Source of the DNA: an uncultured Collinsella sp.
GTDB lineage: Bacteria > Actinomycetota > Coriobacteriia > Coriobacteriales > Coriobacteriaceae
Length of the DNA stretch: 43,510 nt
Direction of reading: 5' to 3'
Assembly (NCBI GenBank): GCA_902464495.1
Contig: CABQJK010000015.1
Location: 1-43,510 of the forward strand
Part shown: positions 7,558 through 14,851 of the stretch, in pieces
Position numbering within the stretch: position 1 is the stretch's first letter
How the letters are laid out: each line of letters begins with the position of its first letter
Position numbers and translations under genes: made by a program
The notes under the pieces: generated by a model
Told to the model about the DNA's origin: nothing
Seen by the model: the letters and a program-made list of their open reading frames with translations, nothing else
Databases searched by the model: none

Positions 7558-8499
7558 ATGACAGCAAAGCCTTTCTTGCCTATTGACGATCAGGTCAGAT
7601 TACTCGGACAAAGGGGCTTGGCTGTTGACGCCAACACGACACGCATTTTGATGTGCGAGGGCTATTACTCAATTGTCAATGGCTATAAAGATCCGTTCAT
7701 TGATAAGAGCCTAAGTTCGGAGTTCAATGAGGACCGGTATCGCAGCGGTGCATCATTTTCGGACCTTTATTCATTGTTTACGTTTGATAGGGAACTGAGA
7801 TCTCTTACTTTTAAGTTTCTCATATTGGCCGAGGCAAAAATAAAGACCGCGATCGCTTACACATTCTCGAATGTTCACCGTGATCCCAATGACTATTACT
7901 TGCAGTCTTCATTTTGTACTCAAGATGAATATGCTGCTACGGGAAAAGACGAGGCAAGGTACGCTCATGAGATTTCTAATCTGACGAGCATACTTAGCCG
8001 CAGGGCATTAAAAAGTAAGTCTGAATTTGTCGTCCACTATCGCAATGAATATGGTTCAGTGCCGCTTTGGGTTCTGGTCAATGATTTGACGTTTGGAAAC
8101 ATGGAGCATTTCTATAATCTTATGAAGCCTCGTGAGCGGCGTGCTTTTTGCAAAATGATTGTAGATGCAACTGGGAAAACCGGATCGAAGAAAAGCGGTT
8201 TCTTTAGCGAAAAGGCCGCTCAACTTTCAATTGAGACTCTCGTTAAGTTTCGTAACGTTTGCGCCCACGATGAGCGTCTTTATTGCGCTAGGGTCGGAGG
8301 GCGTAAGAACATTAGCTACATCCAGATGGTGTGGATGCTCAAACGTTATCTGAATGAGATTGAATTCAGAGCGTTTGTCGAAGAGTTGACGGCTCTGTTG
8401 AGTAGGTATTTGAAAACCTATGCCATAAAGCACATACTCGACCAAATTGGATTTGTTGAGCTGCTTCAAAAGTCAGAAGACGGCACCTTGTTCGATTGA
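7558..8499 (+). CDS. Abi_2 / AbiF-like HEPN protein, 313 aa
   Basis: The protein belongs to the Abi_2 (AbiD/AbiF) abortive-infection family. It opens with FLPIDDQVRLLGQRGLAVD, contains the family segment ILMCEGYYSIVNGYKDPF and the block FTFDRELRSLTFKFLILAEA, and ends with a helical C-terminus. The motif RNVCAHDERLY at about residues 232-242 supplies the R-x4-H of HEPN RNases, so RNA cleavage upon phage infection is the expected activity, in the cytosol. AAGGAG lies seven bases before the ATG. The length fits the family. The structured RNA directly upstream may be its guide, antitoxin or regulator (inference). AT-rich, and inside the repeat-flanked block with two further defence-like genes. 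Confidence 0.88.
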   Translation: MTAKPFLPIDDQVRLLGQRGLAVDANTTRILMCEGYYSIVNGYKDPFIDKSLSSEFNEDRYRSGASFSDLYSLFTFDRELRSLTFKFLILAEAKIKTAIAYTFSNVHRDPNDYYLQSSFCTQDEYAATGKDEARYAHEISNLTSILSRRALKSKSEFVVHYRNEYGSVPLWVLVNDLTFGNMEHFYNLMKPRERRAFCKMIVDATGKTGSKKSGFFSEKAAQLSIETLVKFRNVCAHDERLYCARVGGRKNISYIQMVWMLKRYLNEIEFRAFVEELTALLSRYLKTYAIKHILDQIGFVELLQKSEDGTLFD

Positions 8500-8777
8500 G
8501 GTGGAGGGTGTCGATACGGTTGAGTTGTCCTGCAATTGATATCCAGATGATTGCAAGACAATCTCTATCGAGTATCCAACTTTGCAGAATTATGAGCTGT
8601 GGTCAATGAGACGGTCGATGAGTTCGACGGTGGCGTGGGTACTATCTTTTACATTGAAGCCTAAGGCGATGGGCGCGCTTTAGATGAGGCCGTTCGCACG
8701 TGCTGCTGGGTCATAAGGAGTTTTAGACAATTAGAATTAGTTTGGAGATAGGTTATTTATCAAGGGGGCTGGCAAGA
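8500..8777. other. Spacer between the AbiF-like and OLD-like genes
   Basis: About 280 bases without a gene. An imperfect repeat TTGCAA... / GATTGCAAG is present around 8530-8560, and the last part (8700-8777) is AT-rich and probably holds the promoter of the OLD-like gene. An AAGGAG at 8715-8720 is too far from the favoured start to serve it. I see nothing else. Confidence 0.4.
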
Positions 8778-10568
8778 ATGCGTCGCAATATCTTTCTGGG
8801 TTTTGGTTGTAGCGGCTATCGCTCCTTTTTCGGAAGTGAAGATTCGCGCTTCGGTCCATTTGATAAAGTCCAAGTCCTAGCGGGACAGAATAACTGCGGA
8901 AAATCGTCTCTTGTTGATTTTGTTATTAAGGCAATGACATCCATTGACGAAAGAGGGGAGATCGCCCGCAATCGCTATCCCTTTACCAGGGAAGATGCGC
9001 CCTTGCTGCTGAAATCAGCGGGGGTTAAATCCCCGTTGACTATTTCCCTGTGTATAGATCGATCTGTTTTATTGGAGTCGTCCAGTTTAAAACGACCTTC
9101 TGGAGAAAGGTGGAGGGCAGAGTTTTCTGAGCTATTCTCTCGTTCACCGTTTATATCAACAGATGGAGATGGTGTCTGGCTTGACTTTCTAACGGCGTCG
9201 CCGGCTGCAATGTCGTCTTTAGCAAATGATCTGACCGCATCTTTCTCGCAGTTTAAAAGTGCGGGCTTGTCTATGAACTTGAATCGCTGCTGCCTTGATC
9301 TTTTCCAACATGGCGGTGACGACGAATCGTGCTATGCCGACATAATCCGCAGTATTGTTCCGTGGGGGAATATCCCTCGCTTCGTCAAGGTCGATGCAAT
9401 TAGGTCGGTTGAAGACGATGATCTTCCAGACCGTGATGTCGATCCTTGCAGTGGACGCGGCCTTCCAACAGCTTTGCTTCGTTTGTTTAATCCAGAGCGT
9501 TCAAATCATGCTCGGGCAGAAGCGCGACTGAATAAGCTGCAAGGATTCGTGCGCGATGTCATGAACGACCCCCGTGCCTCTCTGCTTGTCTCGCATGAAA
9601 GCCATGAGATATCTCTTAAGACTTCCGATGCCGATTACCTGCCGCTTGATTCTTTGGGTACGGGAGTCACGGAGCTCGTAATTCTCGCTTCGATTATTGC
9701 TTGCAACGACAACAGCATTATCTGTATTGAAGAACCTGAGATTCATCTGCACCCGGCTCTCCAGGCGATGTTTATGAAATACCTTCTCGAGGACGATTCA
9801 AACCGATTTATTATCACTACGCATTCTCCAGCCGTTATCAACTATCCTGGTGTTCAGATCGCTCATGTGTCTAAGGCGAATGGGTTTTCTGGATGCAGAC
9901 AGCTTGACGGTCTGGGTTGCGCTCGCGATTTGCTTGATGATTTGGGGGTCAAGGCCTCCGATCTGTTGCAAGCAAACTTTGTTGTGTGGGTTGAGGGACC
10001 CTCGGATCGTGTGTACCTGAATTATTGGATTAAGAGATGGTCTGATGAGCACAACATTTTGCTCGAAGAAGGTATTCATTACAGCGTAATGATTTACGGT
10101 GGCAAGTTGCTGAATGCGTTAGATGCAAGCACTTGCGGAGAAGTTCCCGCGGAGCTGATATCCCTCTTTAGAATCAATACGCATTTCTGCGTGCTGATGG
10201 ATTCTGATAAGAAATCCTCTCATTCGAGGCTTAATTCAACCAAGCGTCGTATTATTGACGAGTGCGCACAGAGCGGCGCAATGTCGTGGGTTACCTGGGG
10301 CGCAACAATTGAGAACTATGTTCCAGAAGATGCCCTAGTAGCTTCGATTGAGAAATGTTATCCGGTTAAAAAATGGGAGCATCCCCTTGGTGACAGATTT
10401 ATTTGCCCGCTGAGCTTTATGTTTAAGGGTATAAAGAGCCAGCCAAGCAAAATCAAGATTGCAAGGACTGCCTGTGGGGCTGGTTTTTCTCCGTTGGGTG
10501 ATGCAATGAAACGCGTGGCCGAGTTGTGCGATCTGATATGTGCGGCCAATGACGTTGAAACGCAGTAG
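8778..10568 (+). CDS. OLD-like ATPase / TOPRIM nuclease, 596 aa
   Basis: An overcoming-lysogenization-defect (OLD) type protein. The N-terminal ATPase has FGCSGYRSFFG followed by Walker A GQNNCGKSS (about 36-44) and, in the middle, the Walker B segment IICIEEPEIHLHP with the family-typical Asp/Glu and IITTHSPAVI. The C-terminal TOPRIM domain has VVWVEGPSDRVYL (catalytic Glu) and CVLMDSDKKS (Asp-x-Asp). OLD proteins are nucleases that cut DNA under ATPase control; some act alone, others with a UvrD-like helicase (Gabija), which is absent here. I prefer the ATG at 8778 (AAGGGGG upstream) over a TTG at 8742 without a binding site. The next gene follows after 44 bases on the same strand, so a two-gene operon is likely. 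Confidence 0.85.
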   Translation: MRRNIFLGFGCSGYRSFFGSEDSRFGPFDKVQVLAGQNNCGKSSLVDFVIKAMTSIDERGEIARNRYPFTREDAPLLLKSAGVKSPLTISLCIDRSVLLESSSLKRPSGERWRAEFSELFSRSPFISTDGDGVWLDFLTASPAAMSSLANDLTASFSQFKSAGLSMNLNRCCLDLFQHGGDDESCYADIIRSIVPWGNIPRFVKVDAIRSVEDDDLPDRDVDPCSGRGLPTALLRLFNPERSNHARAEARLNKLQGFVRDVMNDPRASLLVSHESHEISLKTSDADYLPLDSLGTGVTELVILASIIACNDNSIICIEEPEIHLHPALQAMFMKYLLEDDSNRFIITTHSPAVINYPGVQIAHVSKANGFSGCRQLDGLGCARDLLDDLGVKASDLLQANFVVWVEGPSDRVYLNYWIKRWSDEHNILLEEGIHYSVMIYGGKLLNALDASTCGEVPAELISLFRINTHFCVLMDSDKKSSHSRLNSTKRRIIDECAQSGAMSWVTWGATIENYVPEDALVASIEKCYPVKKWEHPLGDRFICPLSFMFKGIKSQPSKIKIARTACGAGFSPLGDAMKRVAELCDLICAANDVETQ

Positions 10569-10612
10569 GTGAATTATCGACCTGTCAATCATGATTGAGG
10601 TGTGCGGCAGCT

Positions 10613-11623
10613 TTGGACAATAGCGTTGCGTATGAGTTGTATCTATACACGATTGATACTTACAAGAGACTTGCCAACACGCTTCCACTTGATGAGAGGC
10701 TTGCCCGTTTCGATCCTAGTTGCTTTTCGAAATTAGGTGAACTTGAGCTTGGGGATGAAGCGTTTGCTGCGGTCTCGGTGCGTCTTATGCTGCAGCGCAA
10801 GTATTTTGTGCGCGGAAAGGACTTGTTTCTCAGGGGGCTGCTCAAGTCTGCTGAACGGGACTTCGCTTCTAGTAAGGATGTGATTGAATCCTTGCTGGAT
10901 AGTCTTGATGCCCTTAATAGCCAATCAATTGAGTTTGCCTTTGGGGACGGCAAGGTTGTCGAGGGTGCCTTTGCAAACGTCGAAGATGTAATGTACGGAG
11001 TGCTGATGCACGCGGATATAACGCGGGCGGAGAACCTCGTCTCTGTTCCCGAGCACATGAGACTTGTTGCCCTAGCACCGTATATCGCGGGGAGAGAACA
11101 GATTTTGCTGCAGTTCTCTGAGTTCCTTCTTAATGCTGGAATCAAGCCGCTATCGAGGAAAGAGGAAGCATCGGCAACTGTTTCGTTTGAATCAAAAGGC
11201 GCTTTTCGCCAGATTGAGAATTCGCCATTTTGGCGAAATCTTCGCGGTAGAGATCTTGGGGATGAGGACATTGAGAAAAAGGTCCAGCAAGGTTCGCGCG
11301 ATGATTTAGAGATAATCACCGCTGTTCTACTATTCAAAGAGGCGCTTGGCAGAAGGCCCCTGGACCCCAGCGAACTCAATTCCCTTGTCGCACGGGAGAC
11401 CATTTTCAGATGGGGTGATTATTTGCAAGCCGCCGAGCTTTTGGAAGGGGATTATGGAATGAGCACTCTTGTTCGGTATCAAGAGGACGGCTCGGCCCTC
11501 GTAAAGCTTCTCCCAAACGTTCGAGAACCGTTTCTGATTGAGGGGCCGCAGCTCATCGAGGGCGGGCATGAAATAGTCCTGGTGAAGCGGAACGGCATTT
11601 GGAAGATATGGGCTATGAGGTGA
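10613..11623 (+). CDS. Unrecognised protein downstream of the OLD-like nuclease, about 337 aa
   Basis: I do not recognise the family. The first two thirds look helical and charged (for example MLQRKYFVRGKDLFLRGLL and SAERDFASSKDVIESLLDSL), the C-terminal third has alternating strands and ends EIVLVKRNGIWKIWAMR. No signal peptide, membrane segment, Walker or nuclease motif is visible. There is no ATG at the 5' end: a TTG at 10613 has GAGGTG ten bases upstream and is favoured; a TTG at 10595 is the longer option. The gene lies 44 bases (26 for the longer start) behind the OLD-like nuclease on the same strand and inside the same repeat-flanked block, so it is probably its functional partner. Confidence 0.78.
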   Translation: MDNSVAYELYLYTIDTYKRLANTLPLDERLARFDPSCFSKLGELELGDEAFAAVSVRLMLQRKYFVRGKDLFLRGLLKSAERDFASSKDVIESLLDSLDALNSQSIEFAFGDGKVVEGAFANVEDVMYGVLMHADITRAENLVSVPEHMRLVALAPYIAGREQILLQFSEFLLNAGIKPLSRKEEASATVSFESKGAFRQIENSPFWRNLRGRDLGDEDIEKKVQQGSRDDLEIITAVLLFKEALGRRPLDPSELNSLVARETIFRWGDYLQAAELLEGDYGMSTLVRYQEDGSALVKLLPNVREPFLIEGPQLIEGGHEIVLVKRNGIWKIWAMR

Positions 11624-11830
11624 CTCTTTTCATCTAGTTTGGACGGCCTTTTATCCATTGGCGGGCGACGTATCACTTCTTTTGCAATTTAACAGCCACA
11701 TAGCGAGTGCGGCCACGCCCAGTCATATGATTCCCAGCGCTAAATAGCAAATCACTGACGAGGGCGCATGGACCGCGTCTGCGAGAGTCGCAACATTTGA
11801 CGAGGGATCGCCGCGTAGGGATATAAAGAA

Positions 11831-12212
11831 TCTGGCGAGTGCGTTAGTCAGAGATGGCTTTACCGGGTTGCCGATGGTGGAGCCGGGCGCTGGAAAAGCT
11901 CTTTGTCTTGTGACGATATATTAAAATCGATACTGTTCAGTTCCCGGATCCGCGGATCGGTGTAGTTGGCGTTGTAGATTGTCGTGCGCACGTCTTCAAC
12001 AAAGCGGCTTCGCCTGTTTTCGGTTTCCTGATGGCATGGAAGCTCATCTTTTCTTGTTCCCCTAGGTCTCTTCAATTGCCTCGTCGAGAAGTTCTACAAA
12101 GAGCCTACTGTGACTTGCCAACTCATACACTGCAGTATAGCTTGCGCCCGCTATCGCCTCGTGCCAGGCAAGCGGATCGTAGTAGGCGAGAACATTCAAT
12201 ACTGGAAGAAGG
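11831..12212 (+). repeat. 382-bp direct repeat, right copy
   Basis: Second copy of the sequence at 6862-7243, same orientation, offset 4969 bases. The identity starts at TCTGGCGAG and ends at GGAAGAAGG; right of it the two loci share a few more bases (TATTAAT against CATTGAT) and then differ. The left flank 11739-11830 is a diverged relative of the left flank of the other copy. This pattern, identical core and diverged shoulder, suggests recent recombination or gene conversion between two related remnants. Recombination between the copies would delete the whole block with the AbiF-like, OLD-like and unknown genes. Confidence 0.88.
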
Positions 12213-12280
12213 CATTGATATGGGAAGTGCCGTGCCTTTTTGCCACCAAAATGCCCACCGTGCTTAATGGCGTAATTCAT
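12062..12280 (-). CDS. Short ORF overlapping the right repeat, 72 aa
   Basis: From an ATG at 12280 the minus strand encodes a 72-aa protein with VLAYYDPLAWHEAIAGASYT and a C-terminal LFVELLDEAIEET. The first 22 codons are outside the repeat; at the left copy the corresponding frame has a stop instead, so only this copy has a start. A second minus frame of 71 aa (11860-12075, TTG start) overlaps its end and is present in both copies. Neither is recognised. They may be two coupled small genes, or pieces of one frameshifted gene whose end is carried by the repeat. Confidence 0.35.
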   Translation of the reverse strand: MNYAIKHGGHFGGKKARHFPYQCLLPVLNVLAYYDPLAWHEAIAGASYTAVYELASHSRLFVELLDEAIEET

Positions 12281-12328
12281 AAGATTTGTTATGGTCTCGG
12301 CCGGCTAGTTACGGGCTGATTTCCTCAA

Positions 12329-12423
12329 TCAAGGGGAGATGGTGTAGAGTATTTTCCTACAATACAAAAGCTCTTCGGGAGCTTTAAGGGCGATGCTTTC
12401 TGTTAGAGAGTGTTGCCCTTTTT
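12329..12423 (+). ncRNA. Possible small structured RNA, copy B, with intrinsic terminator
   Basis: The stretch begins with TCAAGGGGAGATGG, has a TTCG-type hairpin with AAAGCTC (12367-12373) pairing with GAGCTTT (12379-12385), and ends with AAGGGC (12386-12391) pairing with GCCCTT (12415-12420) followed by TTT; the loop of the second hairpin holds a further pairing CTTTCT/AGAGAG. Motif order matches 6567-6702. The stretch lies 117 bases right of the right repeat, as the other lies 160 bases left of the left repeat. No protein is encoded. It could be a small RNA or the end of a transcript from the left. Confidence 0.38.
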
Positions 12424-12596
12424 CATGCATGTAATGTGCGACGTGCTTGCTAAACGCCATTCCGGCAATGGGATGGTCGAGTGTGGGCGGTTTGCACCTT
12501 GCACCTTGCGCCTGCTGTCATTGGTGTAGCAAGCACTTGATTTAGCATACCTAAAGTCTATAATCAAAGAAAAACTCTGATATACCTTTTAAAACA

Positions 12597-13835
12597 ATGA
12601 AAAGAATGTTGAGTACCATGCTTTGCCAGTTCACCTTCAGGAACTATAGATCCTATCGCGACGAGACCGAGCTTTCCATGCAGGCAACATCGATGAGGGA
12701 GTTCGAGTGCTCCCTCATAGAGTTCCCTGACGGGCAGAGTTTTCTTCCGGTGGCTGCGGTGTACGGGCCTAACGCTGGCGGCAAGTCTAACCTGCTCGAG
12801 GCGCTTGATTACGTTCGCTCGGCGGTGGCCAGGCCGATCAGATTGCTGTCTGCCAGCACTGATGCGCCAGAGGGTAACCGTCCTTCGATACCACGTTGCT
12901 CTGCGTTTGAGTTCGATGAAGTGTCGGCTGCTGAGCCCACCGAATTCGAGCTCTACTATCGCGCGGGTGAGCACGAGTACCGCTATGCCCTGTCCGTGCA
13001 TGCGGACGAGATCGTGTCCGAAGGCCTGTGGCGGCGAAAATTGGGAGCGTCACGCACGGCGATGCTGTTCGAGCGTGAGGGCGCAGAGGTTGAACTAGGC
13101 CCCACGCTGCGTAAGCTCGTGACGGCTGCGAGATTCAACCCGAGACTGCCGTACCTGTCGTTTCTCTGCATCAACTTTGACGCGCCGGTGGTCATGGAAG
13201 CTGCCAGCTGGTTTCTTGACGGGGTGTTCCTGAACTATAACAGCTCCTATCTGGAGCAGATGCTCGAACAATTGCTCGACGAGGATGACTCACCCGACGT
13301 CACGCGTTTTTTGCGCGCCGTTGATGTGCGTATTGATGGCTTCAGAGTGGAGAGGGCGCCGGAGTGGCGCGGCCAGCGCGTCTTCGTGAGGCACGAGGTG
13401 GGCGGCAAGGCGTACGAGCTGCGTTTATCCGAGGAATCTGCCGGAACCCAGAAGCTCATGGGGTTGGCTGCGTATCTGATGACAGCGCTTGAGCGTGGTG
13501 GCACCGTTGTGGTAGACGAGCTCGACGCCAAACTGCACCCGAAGCTTCTTCGCTATGTGATTCTGCTGTTTAAGGATCCTGGGGTCAACAAGAGTGGCGC
13601 GCAGCTCATCTTCTCGTCCCAGGATGTGTCAACCATGCGAAACGATGTGTTCCGCCGTGACGAGATATGGTTCGCTGCGCGCGGCGAGGCGGAGGTGAGT
13701 CAACTGTGGTCTCTCGCCGACATCCACGAGGTAAACGGTAATCTGGTAAGCAAGAACGCGGCTTTCGACAAGCAATACCTGTCCGGTCGCTACGGCGCCG
13801 ATCCGTATCTCACCCGCATCGAGGAGTGGGATTAG
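12597..13835 (+). CDS. rloA: RloA / AbiLi-like AAA ATPase, 412 aa
   Basis: An ABC/SMC-like ATPase of the AAA_15 type. LCQFTFRNYRSYRDE is the typical N-terminal strand, Walker A is YGPNAGGKSN (about 56-65), Walker B is VVVDELDAKLHP (about residues 303-314), and IFSSQDVSTM takes the place of the usual H-loop. This architecture is that of RloA and of AbiLi. The next gene starts one base after its stop and encodes the matching RloB, which makes a two-gene defence unit. The start at 12597 has no visible binding site; the ATG at 12618 (MLCQF) fits the family better and may be the true one. Codon use here is closer to the core genes than in the preceding block. Confidence 0.85.
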   Translation: MKRMLSTMLCQFTFRNYRSYRDETELSMQATSMREFECSLIEFPDGQSFLPVAAVYGPNAGGKSNLLEALDYVRSAVARPIRLLSASTDAPEGNRPSIPRCSAFEFDEVSAAEPTEFELYYRAGEHEYRYALSVHADEIVSEGLWRRKLGASRTAMLFEREGAEVELGPTLRKLVTAARFNPRLPYLSFLCINFDAPVVMEAASWFLDGVFLNYNSSYLEQMLEQLLDEDDSPDVTRFLRAVDVRIDGFRVERAPEWRGQRVFVRHEVGGKAYELRLSEESAGTQKLMGLAAYLMTALERGGTVVVDELDAKLHPKLLRYVILLFKDPGVNKSGAQLIFSSQDVSTMRNDVFRRDEIWFAARGEAEVSQLWSLADIHEVNGNLVSKNAAFDKQYLSGRYGADPYLTRIEEWD

Positions 13836-13836
13836 C

Positions 13837-14505
13837 ATGGCGGCGAAGAAGTCGAAGGGTTGGCGCAGCGGCAAGCGCGAAGGCCGTTCGCGTATGGTTC
13901 AAATGACACGTCATCTCGTAGTGAGTGAGGGCAAGGAGACTGAGCCTCGCTACTTTGAGGGTGTGCGTGCGGCGTTGGGCGCAGCAAACGAGCGTAAGGT
14001 TGCCATTGTCGTTAAGGGAACCGGCAAACACACGCTTGACCTGCTTGACTTCGCAGTCGAACACTGCCGCTATGCGCCCGAGACGTTCGACCACGTGTGG
14101 CTCGTGTATGACAAGGATGACTTCCCTGCGTCCGACTTTGACGCGATGGAGTGCAAGTGCAACGAGCTCTCCGATGGTTCGAGGACCTTCCATGCATTGT
14201 GGTCGAACCCCTGCTTCGAGCTGTGGCCGCTTCTGCACTTTCGCTACACGACCGCGCATATGTCCGCGTCCGACTGCCAGCATGCCCTCGCACAGGAGAT
14301 GTCGAGAGACCTGGGCATCGAGTACCGCAAGAACTTGGACGGGCTGTTCGAGGTGGTGGACGGCAAACGAGGCGAGGCATTGCAGCGTGTTGGGCGCCTT
14401 GTCACATACCATAGGGGGCTGGGTAACGTTAAGCCATCTGCGCAAAACCCTGCAACCAAGGTGGGCGAAATTTTCGATGTAATCGGGCCGTATCTGGTCG
14501 GCTAG
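13837..14505 (+). CDS. rloB: RloB-family protein (AbiLii-like putative nuclease), 222 aa
   Basis: The protein matches the RloB family. After a basic N-terminus (AAKKSKGWRSGKREGRSR) it has LVVSEGKETEPRYFEGV with the conserved Glu, VWLVYDKDDFP with the Asp pair, and SNPCFELWPLLHF, the most typical RloB signature. The set of acidic residues fits a TOPRIM-like nuclease. Length is normal. The ATG is one base behind the stop of the ATPase gene and uses the GAGGAG inside it, so the two are co-translated. In the AbiL system the ATPase senses infection and this protein is the likely effector; which nucleic acid it cuts cannot be told from sequence. Confidence 0.88.
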   Translation: MAAKKSKGWRSGKREGRSRMVQMTRHLVVSEGKETEPRYFEGVRAALGAANERKVAIVVKGTGKHTLDLLDFAVEHCRYAPETFDHVWLVYDKDDFPASDFDAMECKCNELSDGSRTFHALWSNPCFELWPLLHFRYTTAHMSASDCQHALAQEMSRDLGIEYRKNLDGLFEVVDGKRGEALQRVGRLVTYHRGLGNVKPSAQNPATKVGEIFDVIGPYLVG

Positions 14506-14851
14506 TCGAGTCTGTGGATTGGCTTTCCGGTTAGGGCGATTGGCGGATTGTGATGCGCTATTGCAAATCCGGTGCGTAGGAGAAGTGCGGAGAAAAATCG
14601 AAACTCGCCGAGCATAGCCCGATTTCAGACAACAAAACCGCAGGTCGCGGGTGCCCAAAACTAGGGTCTGGTCGACAGGTCTCGTTTTCTCACCATACTT
14701 CCGGATTGGGCGCTCATTTTGGACTCTCGAAGTCCCCACATTCCCTAAAAAAGTTCTTAAAACAGCCTTAAAGGGGTTCCAACTCGCGTTGACAGCGTAA
14801 AATACGCATGTTTGACTATGACAGAAGTGGATTTTAGGGGAGGAGTACGCC
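14506..14851. promoter_or_regulatory. Intergenic region with candidate pel promoter and palindromic operator
   Basis: The 346 bases before pelD hold no gene. TTGACA at 14789-14794 is a perfect -35 box; the -10 is weak (TGACTA or GACTAT at 14813-14819). Directly after the -35 box lies the perfect palindrome GCGTA-AAA-TACGC (14795-14807), in the right place for a repressor or activator site between the boxes. Further left there are short inverted repeats (AAATCG/CGATTT at 14595-14625, GGACT/AGTCC near 14731) which may end the rloB transcript. The pelD start has the strong binding site AGGGGAGGAG. Confidence 0.5.

Noticed and set aside
8742..10568. Gabija system
   Set aside because: The OLD-like protein fits GajA only in general layout, and the following gene has no UvrD-type helicase motifs.
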